A program made the translations under genes and the position numbers. From contig NZ_FOKF01000022.1 in assembly GCF_900111995.1 (NCBI RefSeq), forward strand, positions 1 to 64,000: a DNA stretch of 64,000 bases, read 5' to 3'. Below are positions 22,390-32,548 of the stretch, piece by piece. The first letter of the stretch is position 1. Every line of letters begins with the position of its first letter. Below the pieces are notes generated by a model. It saw nothing but the letters and a program-made list of their open reading frames with translations, did no database searches and had not been told where the DNA came from. The DNA comes from Collimonas sp. OK607. Lineage in GTDB: Bacteria; Pseudomonadota; Gammaproteobacteria; Burkholderiales; Burkholderiaceae_D.

Positions 22390-23783
22390 AGCGTTCGATC
22401 ACCGTCCGCCTGGTAGCGATGTTCGCTTTGGCCGCGTTGCTGATTTTTTCCCTGATCGGCAGCGCGCTGTATGGCGTGCTGCGACGTGAACTGGCGCGTC
22501 ACCAACAGGATGAGCTCAACACGCGATACCTGGACACCAGTTACATGATCGGTCACAACGGCGACCCGGCACGGTGGCCGCGGGTTCAGGCCAAGCTGGA
22601 TACCCTGTCGCCAGCCGACGGCAGCATCCGTTACTGGGTGCTAGGCGACGATGCGCGTTTTCAATATGGCAAAGGACTGGCTGAAATCGAACAGCTGGAC
22701 CGTAATCCGAATGGCATGGGAGTCATGACGCTGCACGGTCGCGAGTATCCGATGCATACCATGATCGGTACGATCGAGCCATTCCAGGACCGGCCTGCGG
22801 TGCGCCTGATCGTAGCAGTCGATGCCGCACCTTACATGCATACCCTGCATGCCTTCATGACGGCACTGGTCGGCCTGTCTCTGCTGGGTGTGCTGCTGGT
22901 CATGCTGCTGGGTTACTGGATCGCGCAGGTCGGCTTGCGGCCGCTGAAGCAACTATCCAGCGCCGCCCAATCGCTCGGGCCCAAAACGTTATCGCAGCGT
23001 TTGCAAATTTCCCAGCTGCCGGGCGAATTGTCGGATTTGACGATTGCCTTCAACGGCGCCCTGGAACGTATGGAAGGCGCTTACAACCAGCTCGAAGCCT
23101 TCAACGCCGATGTCGCGCATGAACTACGCACACCTCTGGCAAACCTGATCGGCGAAACCCAGGTAGCATTGTCACGGCAACGCACCGCGCCGCAATTCGA
23201 GGAAGTGCTGCAGTCGAACCTGGAGGAACTGGAACGTTTGCGTTCGATCATCAACGACATGCTGTTCCTGGCCCGCGCCGACCAGGGTGAAGCCGCCACC
23301 AGCCTGGTGCGCACCTCGATCGCGCTGGAAATCGGCAAGACCGTGGAGTTCTTTGAATTCGTTCTGGATGATTTGAAAATGGCGGTCACGGTCGATGGCG
23401 ATATCAACGCCGAAGCCTCCATCGAAACCTCGCTGTTCAAGCGCGCCATGAGCAATCTGCTGCATAACGCGATTCAGCACTCCGACCCCGGCGCCGCAAT
23501 TGCGGTCAAGATCACGCAGCAGCCTGCGGCGATCCAGATTGCTGTATCGAATCCCGGCAAACCGATCGCCGAGAATCATCTACCACGCCTGTTCGATCGT
23601 TTCTATCGGGTCGATGCTGCCCGCAACGACACCAATCAAAGCCAGCTGCACGGCCACGGCCTGGGGCTGGCAATCGTCAAGGCGATTGCCAAGATGCATG
23701 GCGGAGGCGTGTTTGCCAGCAGCGTCGACGGCATAACGACGATAGGCTTCAACATTCCTGCCGGCGATGCGGTAACGCACTGA
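22386..23783 (+). CDS. Sensor histidine kinase (heavy-metal sensor kinase type)
   Basis: 465 residues. TM1 about 10-32, periplasmic sensor about 33-155, TM2 about 156-180, HAMP about 180-235, DHp with phospho-His in [20 protein letters not shown] (about residue 245), and a HATPase domain with [10 protein letters not shown] (N box), NPGKPI (G1) and [12 protein letters not shown] (G2). Such kinases in CusS/CopS pairs sense periplasmic Cu/Ag or other metals, but no metal-binding motif stands out in the sensor here. ATGA overlap with the regulator gene. Confidence 0.93.
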   Translation: MKRSITVRLVAMFALAALLIFSLIGSALYGVLRRELARHQQDELNTRYLDTSYMIGHNGDPARWPRVQAKLDTLSPADGSIRYWVLGDDARFQYGKGLAEIEQLDRNPNGMGVMTLHGREYPMHTMIGTIEPFQDRPAVRLIVAVDAAPYMHTLHAFMTALVGLSLLGVLLVMLLGYWIAQVGLRPLKQLSSAAQSLGPKTLSQRLQISQLPGELSDLTIAFNGALERMEGAYNQLEAFNADVAHELRTPLANLIGETQVALSRQRTAPQFEEVLQSNLEELERLRSIINDMLFLARADQGEAATSLVRTSIALEIGKTVEFFEFVLDDLKMAVTVDGDINAEASIETSLFKRAMSNLLHNAIQHSDPGAAIAVKITQQPAAIQIAVSNPGKPIAENHLPRLFDRFYRVDAARNDTNQSQLHGHGLGLAIVKAIAKMHGGGVFASSVDGITTIGFNIPAGDAVTH

Positions 23784-23902
23784 AATAGCCTGCAGGCTTG
23801 TATAGATGGTAACGCCTGGAAAATAAGGGGTGTTGCGAGGATGTAAAGCGGGCGTGAAACGAGACTAGTGCGGAGTAGTACAGAAATAGTACAAAGGATA
23901 GA

Positions 23903-23998
23903 GGCGAGCCTTGTCTGCGGCACTTGCAGGAAATGGCTGTGGCTGCTTCGTTCCCGACCTGACCAGGTTGACCACGCCACAATGCGCAGGGGCCCGCC
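23903..23998 (-). ncRNA. ffs: Signal recognition particle RNA (4.5S RNA, small bacterial type)
   Basis: On the minus strand the apical domain reads ACCTGGTCAGGTCGGGAACG followed by AAGCAGCCACAGC. It carries the GGAA-type tetraloop region (here GGGAAC) and the AGCAGCC internal loop that binds Ffh M domain and FtsY. The ends pair: GGCGGGCC at the 5' end (23991-23998) with GGCTCGCC at the 3' end (23903-23910), allowing one G-U. This gives a hairpin of about 96 nt, the small SRP RNA of Gram-negative bacteria. Exact ends are uncertain by a few bases. Confidence 0.9.
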
Positions 23999-24112
23999 GG
24001 GGTGAATTGTACCGCATTGCGGCATTGCTGGCAGCGTTTTTTCATCCTTGCTGCCAGTTTCCCCTGCACTTCCTGCAACCTAACCTGCAAACCCCGCCTT
24101 ACAAGAGCTGCT

Positions 24113-25597
24113 TCACAAACCCAACTCTTGCCAGATCTGATCCACGCGCGCCTTTACCTCATCCGTCATGCTGATGGTGCGTCCCCATTCGCGGTTGGTT
24201 TCACCTGGCCATTTATTGGTGGCGTCGATCCCCATCTTGCTGCCCAGGCCGCTGACAGGCGAAGCGAAATCGAGATAATCGATGGGAGTGTTATCAACCA
24301 GGGTAGTGTCGCGGATCGGATCGACCCTGGTGGTGATGGCCCAGATGACTTCGTTCCAGTCACGGATGTCGACGTCCTCGTCGACCACCACGATGAACTT
24401 GGTATACATGAACTGGCGCAGGAAACTCCAGACGCCAAACATCACGCGCTTGGCATGACCGGCATACGCCTTCTTCATTTGCACCACCGCCATGCGGTAA
24501 CTGCAGCCTTCGGGCGGCAAATAGAAATCGGTAATTTCAGGGAACTGCTTTTGCAGCAAGGGAATGAACACCTCGTTCAACGCCACGCCGAGCACCGCCG
24601 GCTCATCCGGCGGCTTACCTGTATACGTAGAGTGATAGATCGGCGACTTGCGCATCGTGATGCGATCGATGGTGAACACCGGGAACCAGTCCTGCTCATT
24701 GTAATAACCGGTGTGGTCGCCATACGGTCCTTCCAGCGCCATTTCATAACCGGATGGATGCGACGGGTCGGGATTGATGTGCCCTTCCAGCACGATTTCG
24801 GCCGAAGCCGGCACCCGCAACTCGCTGCCGATGGCTTTGACCAGCTCGGTGCGGCTGCCGCGCAGCAGGCCGGCAAACTGATATTCAGACAAACTGTCCG
24901 GCACCGGCGTCACAGCGCCTAATATAGTAGCGGGATCGGCGCCCAGCGCTACCGCCACCGGATACGGCTTGTTACCGGTGGCGATCGCATGTTCGCGGAA
25001 ATCCAGCGCGCCGCCGCGATGCGCCAGCCAACGCATGATCACCTTGTTACGGCCCAGCACCTGCTGTCGATAGATGCCGAGATTCTGGCGCTTCTTGTGC
25101 GGCCCTTTGGTAATCACCAGGCCCCAGGTAATCAGCGGCGCCACATCGCCCGGCCAGCAATGCTGGATCGGCAGCCTGGCCAGGTCGACCTCGTTACCTT
25201 CCCACACGATATCCTGGCATGGCGCCGAGCGGTGCTCCTTGGGCGCCATGTCCCACAACGATTTAACCAGGGTGCCAAGGCCGAGGATGTCCTTAAAACC
25301 TTTGGGCGGCTCCGGTTCTTTCAGCATTGCCAGCACGTGGCCGATGCGCCGCAATTCGCTGACGTCGTCGGCTCCCATGCCAAGCGCAACGCGCCGCGGC
25401 GTGCCGAATAAATTAGCTAGCACAGGTATCGAATGCCCGACCACATTTTCAAAAAGAAGCGCCGGTCCGGCTGCCCGCAAAGTACGATCGCAGATTTCCG
25501 TCATCTCCAAATAGGTCGAAATCGGCGTCGAAACGCGTTTTAGCTCACCAATCTGTTCTAATTTGACAATAAAATCACGTAAATCTGAATATTTCAT
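24113..25597 (-). CDS. ubiD: 4-hydroxy-3-polyprenylbenzoate decarboxylase
   Basis: Decarboxylates 3-polyprenyl-4-hydroxybenzoate in ubiquinone synthesis with prenylated FMN made by UbiX. 494 residues, full UbiD length. Features: [20 protein letters not shown] at the start, [19 protein letters not shown] (about 175-193) and the conserved E-rich stretch [28 protein letters not shown] (about 240-270) holding the active-site Arg/Glu pair. [12 protein letters not shown] binds the prFMN/metal. The final Ω-like tail ends [10 protein letters not shown]. Divergent from the lytic transglycosylase and just downstream of ffs, both on the minus strand. Confidence 0.95.
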   Translation of the reverse strand: MKYSDLRDFIVKLEQIGELKRVSTPISTYLEMTEICDRTLRAAGPALLFENVVGHSIPVLANLFGTPRRVALGMGADDVSELRRIGHVLAMLKEPEPPKGFKDILGLGTLVKSLWDMAPKEHRSAPCQDIVWEGNEVDLARLPIQHCWPGDVAPLITWGLVITKGPHKKRQNLGIYRQQVLGRNKVIMRWLAHRGGALDFREHAIATGNKPYPVAVALGADPATILGAVTPVPDSLSEYQFAGLLRGSRTELVKAIGSELRVPASAEIVLEGHINPDPSHPSGYEMALEGPYGDHTGYYNEQDWFPVFTIDRITMRKSPIYHSTYTGKPPDEPAVLGVALNEVFIPLLQKQFPEITDFYLPPEGCSYRMAVVQMKKAYAGHAKRVMFGVWSFLRQFMYTKFIVVVDEDVDIRDWNEVIWAITTRVDPIRDTTLVDNTPIDYLDFASPVSGLGSKMGIDATNKWPGETNREWGRTISMTDEVKARVDQIWQELGL

Positions 25598-26090
25598 GGG
25601 TTTTACAATGTTTATGAATGTTAATTTGATAATTAAGCCTTTTCGGCCAAGTGCTTGATTTTATTGGCTTGCGGCGGTAAACCGGTATAATCGTTATACA
25701 TAAAAGTTATTGATATTGCTTTTTATAGTATTGACTTGATATAAACCGCCCCCTACAATGCGACCAGCTTGTAGAAGCCGCGTCGCCCAAAAAGCGATTT
25801 TTTGTCGGCTCTCAATTCTCACGGGATCGGGGTCCCAAATGACATTTTAAGGAGTGTTTTCAAAAGGCGTCAGCCTTCTCCCCCGAACAAGCTGTTTGCC
25901 TGTAGCCGGCGCGCTCTACTGCGGCCGATAGATCCAAAGCTACTTAAGCGCAAACAGCAACGACGTATTGGCACACCGCAGACCAAATGCGATGCCTTGC
26001 GATATTGATTACGGTGCACGCAGCATTCAGTACATTTGCTCCAGCTTTACCAAGGGGCCTGCTTGCGCCGCGACGATTCAGGAGGTTCAA
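25598..26090 (+). other. Intergenic region and long leader upstream of the lytic transglycosylase
   Basis: 493 bp. It contains two good plus-strand promoters: TTGGCT (25664-25669) / TATAAT (25686-25691) with 16-bp spacing, and TTGACT (25731-25736) / TACAAT (25754-25759) with 17-bp spacing. The second would start RNA near 25766, leaving about 325 nt before the gene at 26091. That stretch carries hairpins such as AAAAAGCGATTTTT near 25790 and GGGATC/GGTCCC near 25824-25836. I see no convincing ORF with a ribosome site in it. It could be a structured 5' leader or a separate small RNA. Confidence 0.5.
25731..25759 (+). promoter_or_regulatory. Predicted strong sigma70 promoter
   Basis: TTGACT and TACAAT, each 5/6 to consensus, with the ideal 17-bp spacer. 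Drives the leader and probably the lytic transglycosylase gene. Confidence 0.6.
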
Positions 26091-27146
26091 TTGTTAGCAA
26101 GATCTACCAGAGCACTACCGAGTTGGGCTACGCTCGGCTATGCAAAGAAATTCAGCAGTCAGTTCGTCAGCCGCGTGTTTTTTGCGCGCGACACCGTCGG
26201 CGGTTTCATCGCCACCACCCGCATCACCGTTTTATTCAGCGGCTTGCTGGCCATCATCGGTTTCACCACAATGATGGTAAAACCGGACCTGGCATCGAAG
26301 CTCCAGAATCTGCCAGTGTTTGCCAGCAGCACCGCGCAAAACGTTGCGCCGCAAGTGCAAGCTGCACCGGCGCCAGAACTTTCGGGCCAGGCCAATGCCG
26401 CGCCTGCAACAACTGCAGCGCCTAAAGTGGCTGCCCTGACCGTACCTGCACCGGCAGCCGATAACAATCACGTGCTGCGCATGGATGGGATGTTGAACAA
26501 AGCCATCAAACCGGTTGACAGCTCGCGTCAGCAGCAATGGGTCACCAACTGGTTGTCCAAGCGCTATCGCGTAGCGGGCGACGCCACCAACATGTTTGTG
26601 ACGACAGCTTACAAGACAGCACGGGAAACCAAGCTTGACCCGCTGTTGATCCTGGCTGTGATGGCGATTGAATCCGGCCTGAATCCGTTTGCCGAAAGTC
26701 CGGTGGGAGCACAAGGCCTGATGCAAGTCATGTCGAAGGTGCACGAAGACAAGTTTGAAAATCTGGGCGGCATCAAGGCGGCCTTGAATCCGACTGCCAA
26801 CATCAAGGTCGGCTCCATGATCCTGAGAGATTATGTTGCCCAGGGCGGTTCAGTTGAAGCCGGCTTGAAACGATATGTCGGCGCCGCAGCTTTTGCCACC
26901 GACGGTGGTTATGGCTACAAGGTGCTGGCTGAATATCGCCGCCTGCAAGACGTCGCCATCGGCAAGAACGTACCGTCGACCGGCTCGTCTGCACCAATCG
27001 CGACACCGAAACCACGTCAGATACAGGCAGTTTCGCCAATCAATGCTGGCCAGGTACCGGCCGAAGCCGCTGTCAACACGCCGGACGCTAACGAACATCG
27101 CATCCAGCAATCAGACAATCAGCTCAATGCGTTGCCTTTGACCTGA
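26091..27146 (+). CDS. Lytic transglycosylase (SLT domain) membrane protein
   Basis: 351 residues from a TTG at 26091, chosen because a strong AGGAGGT (26080-26086) sits 4 nt before it and no ATG fits. One membrane segment at about 45-63 (ITVLFSGLLAIIGFTTMMV), an Ala/Pro-rich linker (about 80-125), and an SLT/goose-lysozyme-like domain (about 165-290): catalytic Glu in LAVMAIESGLNPFAES, then SPVGAQGLMQVM and ANIKVGSMILRDYV. Cleaves murein glycan strands to 1,6-anhydro ends in the periplasm. The C-terminal 60 residues are low-complexity. Followed by a strong terminator. Confidence 0.88.
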   Translation: MLARSTRALPSWATLGYAKKFSSQFVSRVFFARDTVGGFIATTRITVLFSGLLAIIGFTTMMVKPDLASKLQNLPVFASSTAQNVAPQVQAAPAPELSGQANAAPATTAAPKVAALTVPAPAADNNHVLRMDGMLNKAIKPVDSSRQQQWVTNWLSKRYRVAGDATNMFVTTAYKTARETKLDPLLILAVMAIESGLNPFAESPVGAQGLMQVMSKVHEDKFENLGGIKAALNPTANIKVGSMILRDYVAQGGSVEAGLKRYVGAAAFATDGGYGYKVLAEYRRLQDVAIGKNVPSTGSSAPIATPKPRQIQAVSPINAGQVPAEAAVNTPDANEHRIQQSDNQLNALPLT

Positions 27147-27161
27147 CCGTTGAATCTGCCA

Positions 27162-27194
27162 GATAAAAAAAAAGAGCCTGTGGCTCTTTTTTTT
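27162..27194. terminator. Bidirectional rho-independent terminator
   Basis: An A-tract, GAGCC, a 3-nt loop, GGCTC and a T-tract (stem within 27165-27193). It works on the plus strand for the transglycosylase gene, and its A-run gives a T-run on the minus strand for livF. A second GC-rich hairpin (GGCCGGGG/CCCCGGCC, about 27208-27230) stands closer to livF. Confidence 0.8.
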
Positions 27195-27241
27195 ATCCCT
27201 GCAAACTGGCCGGGGCGGGTTCCCCCGGCCCCGGGTTTCGA

Positions 27242-27963
<722 letters not shown>

Positions 27964-27964
<1 letters not shown>

Positions 27965-28734
27965 TAGTGACCACCTCCCAGATAGGCTTCAATCACTGCC
28001 GTGTTTTTCTGGATTTCAGCCGGCAATCCCTCTGCAATCGGCTTGCCGTAATCAAGTACCGTCAGACGGTCGCACAAGCCCATCATCAGCTTGACATCAT
28101 GTTCGATCAGCAAAATGGTCTTTCCTTCATTCTTGATTTTCACCAGCAGCTCGCGCAGCGCCAGTTTTTCGGTGGCGTTCATGCCGGCTGCCGGCTCGTC
28201 CAACGCCAGCAATTGCGGATCGGTAGCCAGCGCGCGGGCGATTTCCAGGCGGCGTTGATCGCCGTAGGACAAATGCCGGGCAGTACGCTCGCCAAAACGG
28301 CCGATGCCGACGAAATCCAGCAGTTCCTGCGAACGCTTGCGGATAGCTACCTCCTCCAGGCGAGCAGCCTTGTGGCGGAACACAGCGCCGAACAGGCCCT
28401 GCTTGGTACGCACGTGGCAACCCACCATGACGTTTTCCAGCACAGTCATCTCGCCAAACAGGCGAATGTTCTGAAATGTACGTGCAATCCCGGCCTTGGC
28501 CACCTCATGCGGCGCCGAAGGCGAGTATGGCTTGCCGGCCAGCTCAAAGGAGCCGGTATCGGCCTGGTACAAACCGGTAATCACATTAAAGAAAGTCGTC
28601 TTGCCGGCGCCGTTCGGTCCGATCAGGCCATAGATCTGGCCCTGCAGGATCTTGATATTCACTTCCGCCAGTGCCTGCAAACCGCCAAATCGTTTATTGA
28701 CGCCGGAGATATTTAAAATAGTTTGTGCGCTCAT
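27964..28734 (-). CDS. livG: Branched-chain amino acid ABC transporter, ATPase LivG
   Basis: 256 residues. Walker A GPNGAGKTTFFNVI (about 39-52), the LivG insertion and RTFQNIRLFGEMTVLENV (Q-loop, about 86-103), signature LSYGDQRRLEIARALA, Walker B LLALDEPAAGMN, switch LLIEHDVKLMMGLCDR. Forms the ATPase heterodimer with LivF. Between livM and livF with almost no gap. Confidence 0.94.
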
Positions 28735-28743
28735 GTGATCTCC

Positions 28744-29958
28744 TTAAGCCTCTACCACGCCGGTGGCCAGCGTAGGTTTATCGATATCGGCATCCGGCCG
28801 GTCCTCGTGCTTAGGCGCAGGCCACAAGCCGGCTGGACGGGTCAGCATGATCACTACCATCGCCAGGCCGTACAACAACTGGCGCAGCACTTCGGCATCG
28901 ATCAGGACTTTGCCGAAAATGGCCATCTGCATCGGCTCCACGGTATGCCGCAGCACCTCGGGTAACGCCGCCAGTAATATGCCGCCCAGCACCACGCCCG
29001 GGATATGCCCCATGCCACCCAGCACCACCATCGCCAGCACCGCGATCGACTCGGTCAACGAGAACGATTCGGGAGAGACGAAACCCTGGAACGAGGCAAA
29101 CATGGCACCGGCGACGCCGCCAAACGAGGCACCCATCGTAAATGCCAGCAGTTTCATGTTACGGGTATTGATGCCCATTGCCTTGGCGGCAATTTCATCT
29201 TCACGTATCGCCACCCAGGCACGGCCCAGGCGCGAGTTCTGCAAGCGGATCGAAATAGTGATGATCGCAATGCACAGGATGAGGAACAGGAAGTAGTAGG
29301 CATTCACCGATGGCAAGCTGAAACTGCCCAGCTGGACCGTCGCATTGGACCCCCGCTCCCCTGCCAGCGAGACGCCGAAGATGCGGATAGGATCGATCAG
29401 GTTGATACCTTGCGGACCGTTGGTAATGTTGACCGGCGCATTCAGGTTATTCATGAAAATCCGGATGATTTCACCGAAACCGAGTGTCACGATAGCCAGG
29501 TAGTCGCCGCGCAGCTTGAGTGTCGGAGCGCCGAGAATGGCGCCGAACATCCCTGCCAGCGCCGCTCCCAGCGGCACGATCACCCACAACGACAGGTGGA
29601 TGCCGTTCTGGGTGATTTCCGGGCCGCAGATCATCACCAGGAAATTGCCGATGGCCGGATAGGTATTGACGAACGATTCCAGCACCGAAGCAAACTGCGG
29701 AGATGCCAGCAAGCCGGTCATGTAAGCGCCGATCGCATAGAACGCGATGTAGCCCAGATCGAGCAGGCCGGCGAAACCGACCACGATGTTCAGACCCAGC
29801 GCCAGCATGATGTAGAGCAGCGCAAAGTCCATGATGCGGACCCAGGAATTACCGAAATTGGCGGCAATAAACGGGAAAATCACGAACAGGATAGCGAGGG
29901 CGACCAGGCTGGTGTAAGCCTTGGTCGGGTTCTTTTTAGTATCGAAAAAATTAGCCAT
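28744..29958 (-). CDS. livM: Branched-chain amino acid ABC transporter, permease LivM
   Basis: 404 residues, some ten TM segments. LivM features: LGLNIVVGFAGLLDLGYIAFYAIGAY (about 55-80), LRGDYLAIVTLGFGEIIRI (about 150-168, ATPase contact), MGINTRNMKLLAFTMGASFGGVAGA and the end MLTRPAGLWPAPKHEDRP. Forms the pore with LivH. Gap of 14 bp to livH and 9 bp to livG. Confidence 0.93.
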   Translation of the reverse strand: MANFFDTKKNPTKAYTSLVALAILFVIFPFIAANFGNSWVRIMDFALLYIMLALGLNIVVGFAGLLDLGYIAFYAIGAYMTGLLASPQFASVLESFVNTYPAIGNFLVMICGPEITQNGIHLSLWVIVPLGAALAGMFGAILGAPTLKLRGDYLAIVTLGFGEIIRIFMNNLNAPVNITNGPQGINLIDPIRIFGVSLAGERGSNATVQLGSFSLPSVNAYYFLFLILCIAIITISIRLQNSRLGRAWVAIREDEIAAKAMGINTRNMKLLAFTMGASFGGVAGAMFASFQGFVSPESFSLTESIAVLAMVVLGGMGHIPGVVLGGILLAALPEVLRHTVEPMQMAIFGKVLIDAEVLRQLLYGLAMVVIMLTRPAGLWPAPKHEDRPDADIDKPTLATGVVEA

Positions 29959-29972
29959 GTATCCTCCCCGGA

Positions 29973-30902
29973 TTAAGCGCGATCGGCGACACGTTCGCCC
30001 ATGATGCCGGATGGCCGCAGCGTCAGTACGATAATCAGCACGATGAAGGCAAAGATATCCTGGTAGTTACTACCGAAGAAATTGCCAGTCAAATCGCCGA
30101 TATAGCCAGCGCCCAGGCTCTCGATCAGGCCCAGCAGGATACCGCCCAGCATGGCGCCGTAGATATTGCCGATACCGCCCAGCACCGCGGCGGAGAATGC
30201 TTTCAAGCCCGGCACGAAACCCATCGCGAACTGCGCGGAAGAATAGTTCGCGCCCCACATCACACCGGCAACCGCAGCCAGCGCAGCACCGATGGCGAAG
30301 GTCATGACGATGACGCGGTTGGAATCGACCCCCATCAAACCGGCAACCCGCGGATTCTCGGCGGTAGCGCGCATGGCGCGGCCCATCTTGGTTTTTTCAA
30401 CCAGCATCACCAGGCCGAACATCGACGCGGCGGCCAGGATCAGCAGCATGATCTGCGTCGGCGAGATCAATGCGCCGAAGATATGCACCGGATCAGACGG
30501 CATGACTTGCGGCACCGGCAGCGGACTGCGGCCCCAGATCATCATGGCAAACGTCTGTAACAGGATGGAAACGCCGATCGCCGTGATCAGCGGCGCCAGT
30601 CGCGGCGCATTGCGCAGCGGCCGGTAGGCAACCCGCTCGATGATCAGGCTGACGATAACGCAGACCGGGATGGCGCCGATGATGGCAATCGCCAGCTGGA
30701 CAATCCCGGGCAGATCCGGCGCCACGTGTTGCAACAGCTTGAGGATCGACAGGCCAACCATGGCGCCGATCATCAAGATGTCGCCGTGGGCGAAGTTAAT
30801 CAGGTTCAACACGCCGTATACCATCGTATAACCGAGGGCAATCAACGCATACATGCTTCCCAGCACCAAGCCGTTGATAACTTGTTGGATAAAGATATCC
30901 AT
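29973..30902 (-). CDS. livH: Branched-chain amino acid ABC transporter, permease LivH
   Basis: 309 residues with about eight TM segments. LivH features: QQVINGLVLGSMYALIALGY at the start, MVYGVLNLINFAHGDILMIG, TAENPRVAGLMGVDSNRVIVMTFAIG and GLKAFSAAVLGGIGNIYGAMLGG. First gene of livHMGF. No periplasmic binding protein (livJ/livK) lies in the window, so it must be encoded elsewhere. Upstream a small ORF ends inside a terminator-like hairpin 90 bp before the start, which may regulate the operon. Confidence 0.93.
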   Translation of the reverse strand: MDIFIQQVINGLVLGSMYALIALGYTMVYGVLNLINFAHGDILMIGAMVGLSILKLLQHVAPDLPGIVQLAIAIIGAIPVCVIVSLIIERVAYRPLRNAPRLAPLITAIGVSILLQTFAMMIWGRSPLPVPQVMPSDPVHIFGALISPTQIMLLILAAASMFGLVMLVEKTKMGRAMRATAENPRVAGLMGVDSNRVIVMTFAIGAALAAVAGVMWGANYSSAQFAMGFVPGLKAFSAAVLGGIGNIYGAMLGGILLGLIESLGAGYIGDLTGNFFGSNYQDIFAFIVLIIVLTLRPSGIMGERVADRA

Positions 30903-30993
30903 AATTTCCTTGTTCTATGTGTGTTTTGGTTCAAATCGGTCAGAACACTATTGCGACCATAGGTAGCACAGCAAAAATCATTCCCGATACAAA

Positions 30994-31024
30994 AACGGCA
31001 CCCTGGATAAATCCTAGTGCCGTT
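30994..31024 (-). terminator. Minus-strand terminator or attenuator upstream of livH
   Basis: AACGGCAC (31017-31024 read on minus) and GTGCCGTT (30994-31001) form an 8-bp perfect stem with a 15-nt loop. On the minus strand a T-tract TTTTTGTAT follows. It lies between ispH and livH, 90 bp before livH, with the stop codon of a 34-codon ORF at the base of its first arm. Confidence 0.65.
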
Positions 31025-31118
31025 GGGAGACGCCCTTCTGCTCCTCTGGACGAAAGCTGGAAAGGTAATTTGGCCATGCGTGAACAGCCGGAATAAGTAA
31101 AGTGAACAGGGTACACAT
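31014..31118 (-). CDS. Small ORF with ribosome site overlapping the pre-livH hairpin
   Basis: A 34-residue ORF beginning MCTLFTLLIPAVHAWPNYL and ending in SQRH. An AGGAG sits 10 nt upstream of its ATG. The first arm of the terminator-like hairpin (AACGGCAC) encodes its last codons and the TAG is just past it. The peptide is not strikingly rich in Leu/Ile/Val (three Leu and one Ile in the first nine residues), so classical attenuation is only a suggestion. It could equally be a chance ORF or a small membrane-active peptide. I know no homologue. Confidence 0.3.
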   Translation of the reverse strand: MCTLFTLLIPAVHAWPNYLSSFRPEEQKGVSQRH

Positions 31119-31560
31119 ACTCGTTTGTCTCCTATACGTCTTCTGTAAAAACGTTTTTTATCTTAAGTGTATTGCATCGAGGGCAATGCACCATGACTGT
31201 GCAGATCATCACTAACGTTGAGCGATGAACAACTCTGACAGTACTGCAATATTACCCTTCTACCTGCAGTTCGCACAGGGTTTTACAATCAAACCGCAGC
31301 GCCGCAATAATAGCTAGGAAAACAGAAAACTATCGATGGAAAAATAGAGCTTCTTCGAAATATAATTTCGCGCCAGAATGAAGCAGGAAAGCCGCCATAG
31401 GCAACGCTGTCGAAGAAGTTTTGACAGATAACAATCAGAAGTGCGGCAAAGGTGAAGTTGGTGCAAAACAGCGTTGCCAATCCGCATCGATAGATGCCCA
31501 TTGACAGGCTGTTTTGTTATTTCACATATTCCATTTATTTCATTGCTGCCATTATCCGGA

Positions 31561-32493
31561 TCAGACCCGCGCCAGCCCCTTCGGCATAGGGAAAGTGACA
31601 TTCTCTTCGGCGCCGTCCAGCGTCCGCACGTTCTTGGCGCCATAGGCCTTCAAACGGTCTATCACGGCTTGCACCAGTATCTCCGGCGCCGACGCGCCGG
31701 CGGTGACGCCGATGCGGTTTTTACCCTGAAACCAGGCCTGGTCAATCTGCTCGGCGTTATCCACCATGTAGGCGACAGTGCCTTTTTTCTCGGCCACTTC
31801 GCGCAAACGGTTGGAATTCGAACTGTTCGGGCTGCCGACCACGATCACCACGTCAACCTGTGGCGCCATGAACTTGACGGCCTGTTGGCGGTTGGTGGTG
31901 GCGTAACAGATGTCGCCCTTTTTCGGTTCGGTAATCGTCGGAAATTTTTGCTTCAGGGCAGCGATCACGTCGGCCGTATCGTCGACCGACAAGGTGGTCT
32001 GCGACACGTAGGCCAGCATCTCGGGATTCGCCACGTGCAGCTTGTCGACATCGGCCACGGTCTCGACCAGATGCATGCCGCCCTCGGTCTGGCCCATGGT
32101 GCCTTCGACTTCAGGGTGTCCCTCGTGCCCGATCATGACAATTTCACGCCCCTCGCGACGCATTTTTGCGACCTCCATGTGCACCTTGGTCACCAGCGGA
32201 CAAGTGGCGTCGAATACTTTCAAGCCACGCACTTCGGCTTCTTCCTGCACCGCCTTGGAGACGCCATGCGCGGAAAAAATCACGGTATTGCCGGCCGGGA
32301 CATCCGCCAGCTCTTCAATGAAAATGGCGCCTTTATTGCGCAGGTCCGCCACCACGTAAGCGTTGTGGACAATCTCGTGACGTACATAAATCGGTGCGCC
32401 GAATTGCTCCAGCGCGCGCTCGACAATTTCAATCGCGCGGTCGACTCCGGCGCAGAAACCGCGCGGTTGCGCCAATAAAATCTCTTTATCCAT
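31561..32493 (-). CDS. ispH: 4-hydroxy-3-methylbut-2-enyl diphosphate reductase
   Basis: Last step of the MEP isoprenoid pathway: reduces HMBPP to IPP and DMAPP with a [4Fe-4S] cluster. 310 residues from the ATG at 32493 ([20 protein letters not shown]); GAGG lies 8 nt upstream, which is better spacing than for the ATGs further up. Cluster cysteines are in [24 protein letters not shown] and [12 protein letters not shown]. Substrate motif [12 protein letters not shown]. Downstream of the SlpA-type FKBP gene, as in E. coli (fkpB-ispH). Confidence 0.96.
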   Translation of the reverse strand: MDKEILLAQPRGFCAGVDRAIEIVERALEQFGAPIYVRHEIVHNAYVVADLRNKGAIFIEELADVPAGNTVIFSAHGVSKAVQEEAEVRGLKVFDATCPLVTKVHMEVAKMRREGREIVMIGHEGHPEVEGTMGQTEGGMHLVETVADVDKLHVANPEMLAYVSQTTLSVDDTADVIAALKQKFPTITEPKKGDICYATTNRQQAVKFMAPQVDVVIVVGSPNSSNSNRLREVAEKKGTVAYMVDNAEQIDQAWFQGKNRIGVTAGASAPEILVQAVIDRLKAYGAKNVRTLDGAEENVTFPMPKGLARV

Positions 32494-32548
32494 ATTCATT
32501 TCCTCTAACCGCACACTACGCGCTGACTACACGCGAATTACACGTTGT

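Larger units (their letters stand above)
30903..31560. other. Intergenic region between livH and ispH
   Basis: 658 bp. Apart from the small ORF and hairpin at 30994-31118 I can support no gene. The stretch 31140-31560 is AT-rich; a 70-codon minus-strand reading frame there (31289-31501) has no ribosome site and no recognisable sequence. The liv promoter is probably between 31120 and 31250. Confidence 0.4.

Noticed and set aside
31289-31501. Possible 70-residue hydrophobic protein between livH and ispH
   Set aside because: No ribosome site, no promoter, odd composition; treated as chance.
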